The notes: generated by a model from the sequence alone, not told the origin. 6,424 bases of DNA from Puniceicoccales bacterium (GCA_031267435.1 JAIRZB010000036.1:1-6424), one strand, 5' to 3'. Shown: positions 1 to 6,360, numbered from the stretch's first letter. Numbers and translations: made by a program.

Positions 1-124
1 GGGCCTTAGGGCCCCATGGTCGGCCGGAACCACGGGCAGATGCCCGTGGTACCGGCCGTATCCAGGTCCAGGGGAAGGATTCCCCTTGCCCTGGCGGGGA
101 TTCTAAGGGGCGAGGAGCCCCTAG
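1..124. repeat. GC-rich hairpin-rich repeat cluster downstream of alr
   Basis: This block is far richer in G and C than the adjoining genes and is packed with inverted repeats. There is a small stem at 1-14, a very strong stem-loop at 21-58, a nested stem at 62-94 with its core at 70-86, and another stem at 103-124. The part at 70-124 recurs in inverted orientation at 6361-6414, about 50 of 55 aligned columns identical, so it belongs to a dispersed family. It begins about 10 bp beyond the alr stop codon. I see no protein gene in it. It could be a REP/BIME-like extragenic element, a non-autonomous mobile element, or a 3' processing or termination structure. Mobility is inferred from the second copy alone. 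Confidence 0.8.
21..58. repeat. Long perfect-type stem-loop (18-bp stem)
   Basis: Positions 21-38 pair with 41-58: seven G/C pairs, one A-A mismatch (28 with 51), then ten further pairs, leaving a formal loop of two bases (GA, 39-40) that would open to four or more. It has no T-run on either side, so it does not look like a classical intrinsic terminator. It lies 75 bp or more past the alr stop codon and is not part of the segment repeated at the right end of the window. It may be a separate module of the repeat family, the closed end of a mobile element, or a barrier to RNA decay or transcription; function unknown. Confidence 0.75.
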
Positions 125-133
125 GTAGGGGAT

Positions 134-1309
134 TTAAAGTGGTAAAAAGAAAGACTGATAATTTTTTGCTCCCGAAGAGCAATCTTCGGAAAAAATCTCT
201 GGAATGTACCTGCGTACGATTCTTCTTTCTGAAAAGCTGGGCAAATATGCTGCCCGCATGAGCAACTGTGCTTTTTGAGCAAATTCATAAAATGGAATTT
301 CTTCACTTTCCTGTTTACCAAAGAAAACAGCCTCATCCGACACAACAACATTTTTGAGGTTAGTGACATCTATGGTTACCTGATCCATTGAAACTCGCCC
401 AATAATTTTACAGCGCTGTCCACGAATGAGGACTTCCCCGAGATTGGTCAAGGTAATGGGAATACCATCGGCATAACCCAGAGATACAATTGCAATTTTA
501 GTATCTCGTTCCAGGCAATGGGTTTGTTCGTAGCCAACTTTAGTTCCTGCGGGAACATACTTAACCAGCGTCACCGGTGAGCTCAAACGTACGATCGATT
601 CTAAGCCAAGCTGTTTCACAATGGCATTATCCTCGGGAATTCCGTAGCAAAGTGCACCAATGCGCACGGCATTTGTTCCTTCGATAAACCGGTCGATGCC
701 CAAACTACTCGAAGCGTGGTTTATCCAATCCGTTTCGCCATATTTTTGTGCAATTTTCAGAAAGCGCTCCAGCTGTAGTTGCGTAAAAACTGCGTCGCTT
801 ACTACGGATGAAAAATGTGTTGCCAAACCGCAAACCTTCAAATGGTCACAGCCGTGAATATATTTAAAAAACGTATCGACTGCATCAAACCAGACGCCGA
901 GGCGTCCCATTCCCGTATCGATTTTGACGTGTATGGGTTGCACGTATTGTTTTTCCCGGGCGAAGCACTGTAGCATATCCGCTTCTTCGACCGACGAAAT
1001 CAGGGGAATGGCCTTAGCCTGGCATAGGTCTTCCAATTCGTCCTTTAAAACTGGACTAAGAATATATATGGGCAAATCGACGTTAAGAAAGCGAATTTCA
1101 AGTGCCTCCTGCACATTAAGTATGGCAAACCCATCGACTAGAGGATTCTTTCTATTACCCAGAAACGAAGCTATTTTTTCGAGACCCATACCATAGGCAT
1201 CTGTCTTAATAGCGGCCAAGAAACGCATTTTCGGAGGTAGAGCTTTCCTAATTTTCGCCACATTTGCCGCTAGAAGGTTCAGATTGATTTCAAGTATGCC
1301 GCGTATCAT
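134..1309 (-). CDS. alr: Alanine racemase (PLP-dependent)
   Basis: Interconverts L- and D-alanine in the cytoplasm, supplying D-Ala for peptidoglycan precursors. Length is 391 residues against a usual 360-380. The N-terminal PLP barrel has the cofactor motif AIKTDAYG with Schiff-base Lys35 and Tyr39; HVKIDTGMGRLG holds Arg136; His165, His198 and Arg216 (VRIGALCYG) match cofactor and active-site positions. In the C-terminal beta domain Tyr260 (VGYEQT; the family usually has VSYG) is the likely second catalytic base, Tyr279 sits in GYADG, and Met308-Asp309 in GRVSMDQ. The usual YE near the C-terminus is not clear: Tyr355 followed by Leu may replace it. About 20 residues after RRYIP extend past the usual end toward the GC-rich repeat. 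The ATG at 1309 places the normal N-terminal strand correctly. There is no Shine-Dalgarno sequence, but a good promoter lies just upstream. The neighbouring Myb-like gene is divergent. Confidence 0.97.
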   Translation of the reverse strand: MIRGILEINLNLLAANVAKIRKALPPKMRFLAAIKTDAYGMGLEKIASFLGNRKNPLVDGFAILNVQEALEIRFLNVDLPIYILSPVLKDELEDLCQAKAIPLISSVEEADMLQCFAREKQYVQPIHVKIDTGMGRLGVWFDAVDTFFKYIHGCDHLKVCGLATHFSSVVSDAVFTQLQLERFLKIAQKYGETDWINHASSSLGIDRFIEGTNAVRIGALCYGIPEDNAIVKQLGLESIVRLSSPVTLVKYVPAGTKVGYEQTHCLERDTKIAIVSLGYADGIPITLTNLGEVLIRGQRCKIIGRVSMDQVTIDVTNLKNVVVSDEAVFFGKQESEEIPFYEFAQKAQLLMRAAYLPSFSERRIVRRYIPEIFSEDCSSGAKNYQSFFLPL

Positions 1310-1318
1310 ATGATTTGA

Positions 1319-1347
1319 GATATAGAACCATGGCTTTTGCCAGTCAA
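1319..1347 (-). promoter_or_regulatory. Putative sigma70-type promoter of alr
   Basis: Read on the minus strand, TTGACT (1342-1347) is followed by a 17-bp spacer and TATATC (1319-1324). This is a close match to the housekeeping consensus at ideal spacing. The -10 box ends only 9 bp before the ATG, so transcription would start about 2-4 nt upstream of the start codon, giving an almost leaderless mRNA. That agrees with the absence of a Shine-Dalgarno sequence. It is a prediction from consensus only. Confidence 0.6.
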
Positions 1348-1380
1348 GAAAAAATCGTTCATTTTTTTATAGTATCGCAC

Positions 1381-1406
1381 TTGCTAAATAAAGAAAATTT
1401 TATAAT
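1381..1406 (+). promoter_or_regulatory. Weak candidate promoter of the Myb-like gene
   Basis: A perfect TATAAT lies at 1401-1406, with TTGCTA at 1381-1386 as the only reasonable -35 match. The spacer is 14 bp, shorter than the usual 16-18, so this may be a chance match in very AT-rich DNA or a promoter depending on an activator. Transcription would start near 1413, about 18 nt before the TTG start. The rest of the 121-bp divergent spacer holds only AT-rich sequence and the alr promoter. Confidence 0.3.
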
Positions 1407-1430
1407 TTCATAGATATTATAAGAAAATAT

Positions 1431-2138
1431 TTGCATATTACTGCGTTTCTTTCGGGCATATTATGTATGAACTTTTCGTTTATTGCTGCTTTTTCCCTTT
1501 CCAATTTAAGAAAGAGAACGAATCGAAATTATAAACTATCGAAGCTGCGTAAACGGATCAGTAACCCAACCCCATGGACCAGAGAGGACGATCATTTACT
1601 CTCCCTACTCAGAGGCATAAATTTACCATGGCCAGCGATTGCTAAAGTCTTTCCAAATCGCACCCAAAACGCATGCGAAAAGCACTACTGCTATCTCTCG
1701 GAAAATAAAAAACTTACTCGCAAGGCTGCCCTTGAAAAAATACACCAACTTCCCCTCAATCTAAAGGGTAGGATTTTCAATTTGTTCAATCAACGGAAAA
1801 CTCCTGTTTCTGTCCAAATTTCTGCAGCCCAGCGATTGCCTACCGTTTTGGAATTTCCGCCTGACGCCGATAAACAACCACCCGTTGCCGAAGAACCATC
1901 ATTCGATGACGATAAAGAACCATCGTTCGATGACGATGAAGAACCATCGTTCGATGACGATGAACAATTATTTGTCGACAATGAACAATCGTCCGTCGCG
2001 GAATTGATCGCTGAAGGGAAGTGCCTCGTATGTGGTACGGATTGCTGTCCATTTTTTGAAAAAATTAAAGACTTTGCAAGACATCACTCTCGGGATGGTA
2101 ACAGGTCCTGGGGTGGTAAGCCGGACTCGAACCGGTGA
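1431..2138 (+). CDS. Myb/SANT-like domain protein with acidic repeat
   Basis: Specific role unknown. From the TTG at 1431 it has 235 residues; the only other good start is ATG at 1467 (residue 13). Neither has a Shine-Dalgarno sequence. Residues 3-24 are hydrophobic, followed by a basic stretch (NLRKR, LSKLRKR). Residues 47-90 fit a single Myb/SANT helix-turn-helix: Trp49, acidic REDD, Trp67 18 residues later, FPNRTQNAC, and Tyr86 in place of the third Trp. Residues 155-178 are three tandem 8-residue units of type EPSFDDD(E/K), followed by a degenerate fourth. Cys198, Cys201, Cys205, Cys206 with His218, His219 may bind metal. The last nine residues and the stop lie in antisense tRNA-His sequence, so the natural C-terminus may be lost. 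Such Myb domains are mainly eukaryotic but occur in some bacteria and phages. A DNA-binding protein or an exported host-directed protein are both possible; the hydrophobic start lacks the basic n-region of a classical signal peptide. Confidence 0.65.
   Translation: MHITAFLSGILCMNFSFIAAFSLSNLRKRTNRNYKLSKLRKRISNPTPWTREDDHLLSLLRGINLPWPAIAKVFPNRTQNACEKHYCYLSENKKLTRKAALEKIHQLPLNLKGRIFNLFNQRKTPVSVQISAAQRLPTVLEFPPDADKQPPVAEEPSFDDDKEPSFDDDEEPSFDDDEQLFVDNEQSSVAELIAEGKCLVCGTDCCPFFEKIKDFARHHSRDGNRSWGGKPDSNR
1893..1988 (+). repeat. 24-bp in-frame tandem repeat, three copies plus a degenerate fourth
   Basis: Units at 1893-1916, 1917-1940 and 1941-1964 differ by only a few bases; the second and third are identical. 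A diverged fourth unit follows at 1965-1988. Each encodes eight residues of the form E-P-S-F-D-D-D-E/K inside the Myb-like protein. The period is a multiple of three, so copy-number change would keep the frame. Near identity of copies two and three points to recent duplication. Confidence 0.9.
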
Positions 2139-2186
2139 CCCTCGGAACCACAATCCGATGCTCTAACCAACTGAGCTACTACCACC
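2109..2186 (-). tRNA. tRNA-His (anticodon GTG)
   Basis: Complete cloverleaf on the minus strand. G-1 at 2186 pairs with C73, the histidine identity element; the seven following acceptor pairs end in a G-T wobble. T8-A9, D stem GCTC/GAGC, anticodon stem TCGGA/TCCGA with loop TTGTGGT (anticodon GTG at 2149-2151), five-base variable loop GGGTC, and T loop TTCGAGT follow. The T stem has one mismatch, A49 with C65. CCA is encoded at 2109-2111. The 3' end overlaps the tail of the Myb-like gene by 30 bp, antisense. It reads histidine codons CAC/CAT. Confidence 0.97.
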
Positions 2187-2199
2187 AACCGGGATTCGA

Positions 2200-2226
2200 A
2201 AATTACCATTATTAGGACTTTGTCAA
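2200..2226 (-). promoter_or_regulatory. Candidate promoter of tRNA-His
   Basis: On the minus strand a perfect TTGACA -35 box lies at 2221-2226. The best -10 candidate is TAATTT at 2200-2205, with a 15-bp spacer, which is poor on both sequence and spacing. The position, 14-40 bp upstream of the mature tRNA, is right for a tRNA promoter. The -35 box is convincing; the -10 box is not. Confidence 0.4.
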
Positions 2227-2315
2227 TAGGAGAGATTACTTTCCCTGTCCCATTTTTTATTTTATTTTAATAAAATTTCCTTGTGTTTTGTAGTTTTTTT
2301 CTTTCATGACAACCC

Positions 2316-3323
2316 ATGCTTAGGTCCTTTAATGGCTATAAATTAGTGATATTTGCCGCCACAGTGTTCATAGCGTCGTTTGCCACAATATTCTCAGCTA
2401 CACTTCCCGGCGAAATATTTATGGCCAAATCCCAACAGGATGTATGTGCCTACCTCGGTCAAGCATTGCAGTTAACAGCTGATGAAACTGCAATAATCAT
2501 CGTCGATGTTGATGAAACCCTCATTGGTGACGGCTCCGATCTGAAATCTTTTCATGAAACTGGTAACTTTGAACAAATAAAAGTCGTCAATGAACCGCTC
2601 CTCGAAGAATTGCGTAGACTAGATGCCCCCAACGTAAAAGCCATTGCCATGACAAGTGCAATGGTTCTTTGGCTAGGAATGAATGAACAGCTCATGCATT
2701 GCAGTCTTCCGAAAGGTCAAAGGTACTCCCAAGTTCGTTCCGAAGCCATGGAATTTCTTGGTATGCCTTTTAGTAAACACTTCGGTAATACCGCCTACAG
2801 CCTTTCGTTGGTACACATGCCGCCCGATCCACAGTCCACTTCACAGTCTACTTGCCGCCTAGCCGCCCCAGAATTTACTCCTAATTTACAACGGATTATC
2901 CTATCTCCAGAACTGGAACGGAGAGGATTTTTTCCAGATCTTGAAATGTTTCACTACACCTATAGAATCCCATTCGGTCCAATGCGACAGAGTTTCTATG
3001 TTAAGGATACGGTTGAGGGAATTGGGGGGCCTGAAATGAGATTCGTGCAGCTTTTGGCATGCCCTATCTACGAAAATGGTGTCATTTTTTCGAATTTTCT
3101 CGACTCCAGTCAGGGTTGGCAAAAGGGATTAGTCATGCGGTCGTTTCTACTAGGCATGGATCGCTCCGAGTGGCCAAGGAAAATCATTGCCGTTGATGAT
3201 AATTTGCTCATGCTTCAAAGTATGCAAAAGGTATGTGCAGAATTGTGTATCATGTTTTTCGGCATCCATTTTGTCCGTCCTGCCTTTTGGATATTTGGTC
3301 CTCCCAATCAGACTGAAAAGTAA
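2316..3323 (+). CDS. Secreted HAD-fold protein, DUF2608-like
   Basis: A 335-residue HAD-superfamily protein, probably a phosphatase-like hydrolase acting outside the cytoplasm; substrate unknown. Residues 1-28 form a classical signal peptide: basic Arg3 and Lys9, a hydrophobic core VIFAATVFIASFATIF, and a likely cut after FSA. The HAD motifs follow in order: motif I IIIVDVDETL with nucleophile Asp64 and acid/base Asp66; motif II MTSA with Thr113 or Ser114; motif III Lys probably Lys270 in GWQKG; motif IV VDDN with Asp294 and Asp295. All catalytic acidic residues are present. Motif I, the GWQKG region and motif IV resemble DUF2608 proteins, a family I recall from Legionella, Chlamydia relatives and other host-associated bacteria. 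A general class of secreted acid phosphatase is the alternative. The ATG at 2316 gives the full signal peptide and has no Shine-Dalgarno sequence. tRNA-His is divergent upstream; the oxidoreductase starts 77 bp downstream, apparently from its own promoter. Confidence 0.87.
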   Translation: MLRSFNGYKLVIFAATVFIASFATIFSATLPGEIFMAKSQQDVCAYLGQALQLTADETAIIIVDVDETLIGDGSDLKSFHETGNFEQIKVVNEPLLEELRRLDAPNVKAIAMTSAMVLWLGMNEQLMHCSLPKGQRYSQVRSEAMEFLGMPFSKHFGNTAYSLSLVHMPPDPQSTSQSTCRLAAPEFTPNLQRIILSPELERRGFFPDLEMFHYTYRIPFGPMRQSFYVKDTVEGIGGPEMRFVQLLACPIYENGVIFSNFLDSSQGWQKGLVMRSFLLGMDRSEWPRKIIAVDDNLLMLQSMQKVCAELCIMFFGIHFVRPAFWIFGPPNQTEK

Positions 3324-3348
3324 TTTTTAGAAAAATTTTGTTTTACTA

Positions 3349-3378
3349 TTGAATATTTCGTTGTTTTATGTATATACT
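3349..3378 (+). promoter_or_regulatory. Putative promoter of the oxidoreductase-trkH pair
   Basis: TTGAAT (3349-3354), an 18-bp spacer and TATACT (3373-3378) match the sigma70 consensus reasonably well within the 77-bp gap. Transcription would begin near 3385, leaving a leader of about 16 nt. That leader contains AGGG directly against the start codon, too close for a normal Shine-Dalgarno; AGAGG at 3382-3386 would lie at the mRNA 5' end. No intrinsic terminator for the preceding gene is evident here. Confidence 0.5.
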
Positions 3379-3400
3379 ATAAGAGGCACTTATGTAGGGT

Positions 3401-4816
3401 ATGAAATATGATTCGGTTATTATTGGTGCGGGTTTGTCAGGTCTTGCTGCAGGAATTCGATTGGCACAATTCGGTAAGCGAGTTTTAGTTGTTGAAAAAC
3501 ACAGCATCATCGGTGGTCTCAATGGTTTTTACTCGCGCTTCGGGCGTAAAATCGATGTCGGGTTGCATGCCATTACTAACTTTGTCAAAAAAGGTATTTC
3601 CAAATCGCCCCTTTCCAAGTTGCTTCGCCAGTTGCGTATCCCCTATGATCTCCTGTGTCTCTGTGAACAAAATTTATCGAAAATTATACTCAATGGTAAG
3701 ATCGTAAAATTTAGCAATGATTTTGCGCTGCTGGAAACCGAAATTGCCCGCCTCTTTCCCCAGTCCATTGACGCTTTTCGTAAACTGGTAGTGAAAATTA
3801 AAGAATTTGATCCGTTTGAAGACGATTCGGCACAAAATGTTTCCACCCGAATGATTCTCTCATCCCTACTCAATAACCAGGAACTCGAGGATATGCTTCT
3901 TTTACCTACGCTTTACTACGGAAGTGCGCGGGAAAATGATGTGACTTGGAAACAATTTGTAATTCTTTTTCGCTCGATTTTTTTGGAAGGTTTTGCACGC
4001 CCATTTGACGGTATTCGCAAAATTCTTACGCTTTTACTCCAGAAATTTCATGAACTCGGCGGCGAAAAACGCCTGCGCTGTGAGGTTCAACGCATCGAAA
4101 CGGCAAACGGTAAGGCTACGGGTATCGTCCTCTCCGATGGAAAACATATCGAATGCGATAATGTGCTTTCAACCATCGGTTACCCCGAAACTGTTAAACT
4201 CTATGATAGAGAAAATTTTAAAATAACACCTAAGGGTCAGCTCTCGTTTTGCGAAGCAATCGCTATTTTTGATCAGCAACCACAGGAACTTGGCTGGAAC
4301 GATACGATTATTTTCTTTGAAAAAAATCCGCAATTTATCTATCAAAAGTCGGTCGACGAAATCGAAACTTCTTCCGGCGTCATTTGCTTGCCTAATAATT
4401 TCCGCTATGGCGAAGGTCAGGCTATGGCCGAGGGTATTTTACGCGTTACGGCACTTGCTAACTACGAAAAATGGAAGGCACTTCCCGATTCCGTTTACCA
4501 GGCAATGAAAAAAAATTGTTTCGAACGGCTGATTGATCAGGCAATACAAATTTTGGGCGATAAATATCTCATGCCCAATACTTGGAAAAATACTTTGCTG
4601 GATCGTGATTTTTTTACACCATTGACCATTGAGCGATTTACAGGTCGCGTCAATGGCGCTATTTATGGTTCTCCAGAAAAAATTTACGACGGCGTTTTGC
4701 CAATTAAAAATCTTTTCCTATGCGGCACAGATCAGGGATTTTTAGGAATTATTGGCTCGATGCTGAGCGGCATATCAATTGTCAATCGCCATCTCCTCCT
4801 AAAAAATGAAACATGA
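3401..4816 (+). CDS. CrtI/phytoene-desaturase-type FAD oxidoreductase
   Basis: A 471-residue FAD-dependent oxidoreductase of the amine-oxidase/CrtI superfamily, which includes phytoene desaturases, carotene isomerases and retinol saturases. The N-terminus has the dinucleotide-binding fold with GAGLSG (residues 9-14), the end-of-strand acidic Glu32 in VVEKH, and the second-glycine motif GGLNGF. RKIDVGLHAI (49-58) is the family signature after it. The C-terminus has the second FAD motif LFLCGTDQGFLGIIGSMLSG (438-457), with Asp444 expected to contact the flavin ribityl chain. The substrate region between cannot be assigned by eye, so neither a carotenoid nor a lipid substrate is shown, and no other carotenoid gene is present. 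There is no signal peptide. The stop codon overlaps the trkH start (ATGA, 4813-4816), so translation is probably coupled. The product is likely cytoplasmic or membrane-associated. Confidence 0.87.
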   Translation: MKYDSVIIGAGLSGLAAGIRLAQFGKRVLVVEKHSIIGGLNGFYSRFGRKIDVGLHAITNFVKKGISKSPLSKLLRQLRIPYDLLCLCEQNLSKIILNGKIVKFSNDFALLETEIARLFPQSIDAFRKLVVKIKEFDPFEDDSAQNVSTRMILSSLLNNQELEDMLLLPTLYYGSARENDVTWKQFVILFRSIFLEGFARPFDGIRKILTLLLQKFHELGGEKRLRCEVQRIETANGKATGIVLSDGKHIECDNVLSTIGYPETVKLYDRENFKITPKGQLSFCEAIAIFDQQPQELGWNDTIIFFEKNPQFIYQKSVDEIETSSGVICLPNNFRYGEGQAMAEGILRVTALANYEKWKALPDSVYQAMKKNCFERLIDQAIQILGDKYLMPNTWKNTLLDRDFFTPLTIERFTGRVNGAIYGSPEKIYDGVLPIKNLFLCGTDQGFLGIIGSMLSGISIVNRHLLLKNET

Positions 4817-6345
4817 ATTTCCAGGCCATATTCCGCATATTGTCATTTATTATCCTGACACTCGCATTCGCTTTTACGGTGTGTGGCACGGTTGATATTT
4901 TCATTTTTGATAACAAAACAAATCGAGAACCGTGGCTCCATTGCATTGAAATTGCCCTATTTATCGCCGCTTTGTTTTTTCTCTTTTCCATACGCCGAAA
5001 ATTGGAAATATTTCGACGGGAAGTATTGGCCATTGTCGGTCTAGGCTGGATTGCACTAAGTGTGGTCGGAACACTACCTTACTTGCTCATTGCGCATATT
5101 CCATTCTTTGATGCCCTATTCGAGTCGACTTCAGGTATCACAACGACGGGTATGACCCTATTTTCTACCCCGGAAAATTTAGGTCCCGGGATTCTCCTAT
5201 GGCGCGCACTTAGTCAGTGGATCGGCGGATTGGGTATTGCCGTTTTTTTTGTGATTATGACGGCTTCGATGGAAATGGCGGCTAAACAAGTTTTTTCAAA
5301 CGAGTCCTCATGTAATATCGCTGATTTCGATTCCGGAAAATTTAAAAATAATGCCCTATCCCTCTTTAGAGTTTATTTTTTACTGACTTTGGGATGCTTT
5401 TTGGTCTTGCTAGCAATGGGAATGTCGCCATTTGATGCCGTTTGTCATACCCTAACAACCGTTTCAACGGGAGGTTTTTCGACGCATCACGAAAGCATTG
5501 CCCATTTCCATTCCCCAAAAATTATGGTAGCAATTATATTTTTTATGACCCTATCGGGAACTAATTTTGTTATTCTTTCCGATTTAATTCATCGATTTTT
5601 TAAAAAAATTCGCGAAAATGATAAAAATTTCATCCACTACTTCTTTGCATCGATCATAGATTTAATTTGCAAATTTTATAAAAAAATCCTCGAAAACGAA
5701 GAAATGCGCATTTACTATGCTTTACTATTGTTAAATGGTTTATTCGTAGTTTTGCTACTCCATTGCGAAGGGAATTATACCTCATTTTTTGAGACATGTT
5801 TGGAAGGTTTTTTTCATACGATTTCGGCGATAACCTCCTGTGGATTTACGGCCTGTGATTTTTCTCATTGGCTGCCGTCAATTCATATTATTTTACTTAT
5901 TCTTATGGTTTGCGGAGGTTGCGTTGGTTCGACGGCCGGTGGAATAAAAATTGCACGCATTGCCATTGCCGTAAAAGCGGTTTTCAATGGACTGATCGGT
6001 ATTTTTCGTCCACGTATGATCCGTAATGTCTCCTTCAATGGTAAAAATATTGAGCTCACAGAAAAAGAAAATGTATTCAATCTTTGTATTCTTTACTGTT
6101 TTTTATTTCTACTTTTTCTTTTTATTTTTACACTTATGGAGCGCCGCTTGGACTTTCTTTCTGCAGTTTCTACGGTTACGGCACTGTTTTCAAATTCGGG
6201 AATGCCAATTCTTCAGGCTCCGATTCATCCCGTCGAATTCAGTGCCACAGCAAAAGTAGTGGCTTCGCTAATTATGATTCTCGGGCGCGTGGAATTTTAT
6301 TCCATCCTACTACTTTTTGTTCCCGCATTCTGGCAGCGATATTAA
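4813..6345 (+). CDS. trkH: Trk-type potassium uptake channel subunit TrkH
   Basis: Inner-membrane potassium channel subunit, normally gated by the cytoplasmic NAD/ATP-binding protein TrkA, which is not in this window. It has 510 residues; E. coli TrkH has 483. Four membrane-pore-membrane repeats are visible, each with its filter glycine: SGITTTG (Gly113), STGGF (Gly220 or Gly221), TSCGFT (Gly344) and FSNSGMP (Gly463). VGSTAGGIK (371-379) and LGRVEFYSILLLFVPAFW near the end are strong family signatures. The loop between repeats two and three holds an apparent duplication (residues 257-277 and 283-303) that accounts for most of the extra length. The fourth pore loop ends GMP where many homologues have GPG. 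Start is the ATG in the ATGA overlap with the upstream oxidoreductase; no Shine-Dalgarno sequence is present, consistent with coupling. KtrB is the closest alternative but is usually shorter. Confidence 0.95.
   Translation: MNFQAIFRILSFIILTLAFAFTVCGTVDIFIFDNKTNREPWLHCIEIALFIAALFFLFSIRRKLEIFRREVLAIVGLGWIALSVVGTLPYLLIAHIPFFDALFESTSGITTTGMTLFSTPENLGPGILLWRALSQWIGGLGIAVFFVIMTASMEMAAKQVFSNESSCNIADFDSGKFKNNALSLFRVYFLLTLGCFLVLLAMGMSPFDAVCHTLTTVSTGGFSTHHESIAHFHSPKIMVAIIFFMTLSGTNFVILSDLIHRFFKKIRENDKNFIHYFFASIIDLICKFYKKILENEEMRIYYALLLLNGLFVVLLLHCEGNYTSFFETCLEGFFHTISAITSCGFTACDFSHWLPSIHIILLILMVCGGCVGSTAGGIKIARIAIAVKAVFNGLIGIFRPRMIRNVSFNGKNIELTEKENVFNLCILYCFLFLLFLFIFTLMERRLDFLSAVSTVTALFSNSGMPILQAPIHPVEFSATAKVVASLIMILGRVEFYSILLLFVPAFWQRY
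5581..5718 (+). repeat. Direct duplication inside trkH, 78-bp period
   Basis: Positions 5581-5640 and 5659-5718 align without gaps at 42 of 60 bases, sharing the start GATTTAATT and the A-run in the middle. The encoded segments both read D-L-I-x-(R/K)-F-(F/Y)-K-K-I-x-E-N, about 11 of 21 residues identical. The second copy is in the normal place of the basic linker before the third repeat of TrkH. AT-rich composition inflates the DNA match, but the shared residues make chance unlikely. Confidence 0.65.
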
Positions 6346-6360
6346 ATCGCTAGAAAAATA

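Noticed and set aside
16..261. Plus-strand 81-residue open frame starting in the repeat
   Set aside because: It runs through the GC-rich repeat and antisense to the alr 3' end. It has no start signal and no recognisable domain.
1790..1981. Minus-strand Ser/Asn/Asp-rich open frame
   Set aside because: It is the antisense of the 24-bp tandem repeat in the Myb-like gene; the low-complexity composition follows from that repeat.
1968..2153. Minus-strand 61-residue open frame with GSPVRVRLTTPG
   Set aside because: That segment is translated tRNA-His sequence, a well-known artefact of reading frames through tRNAs.
2255..2280. AT-rich near-palindrome in the spacer before the HAD gene, as terminator or promoter
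   Set aside because: The pairing is only A-T, no gene needs a terminator here, and no -35 box sits at proper distance from the TAAAAT at 2271.
3643..3873. Minus-strand 76-residue open frame inside the oxidoreductase gene
   Set aside because: It lies wholly antisense to a gene with clear FAD-binding motifs and shows no domain of its own.
4813..6345. Clustered repeats with spacers or CRISPR-like arrays, including the duplicated segment
   Set aside because: Only two diverged coding copies occur, and no regularly spaced repeats are present anywhere in the window.
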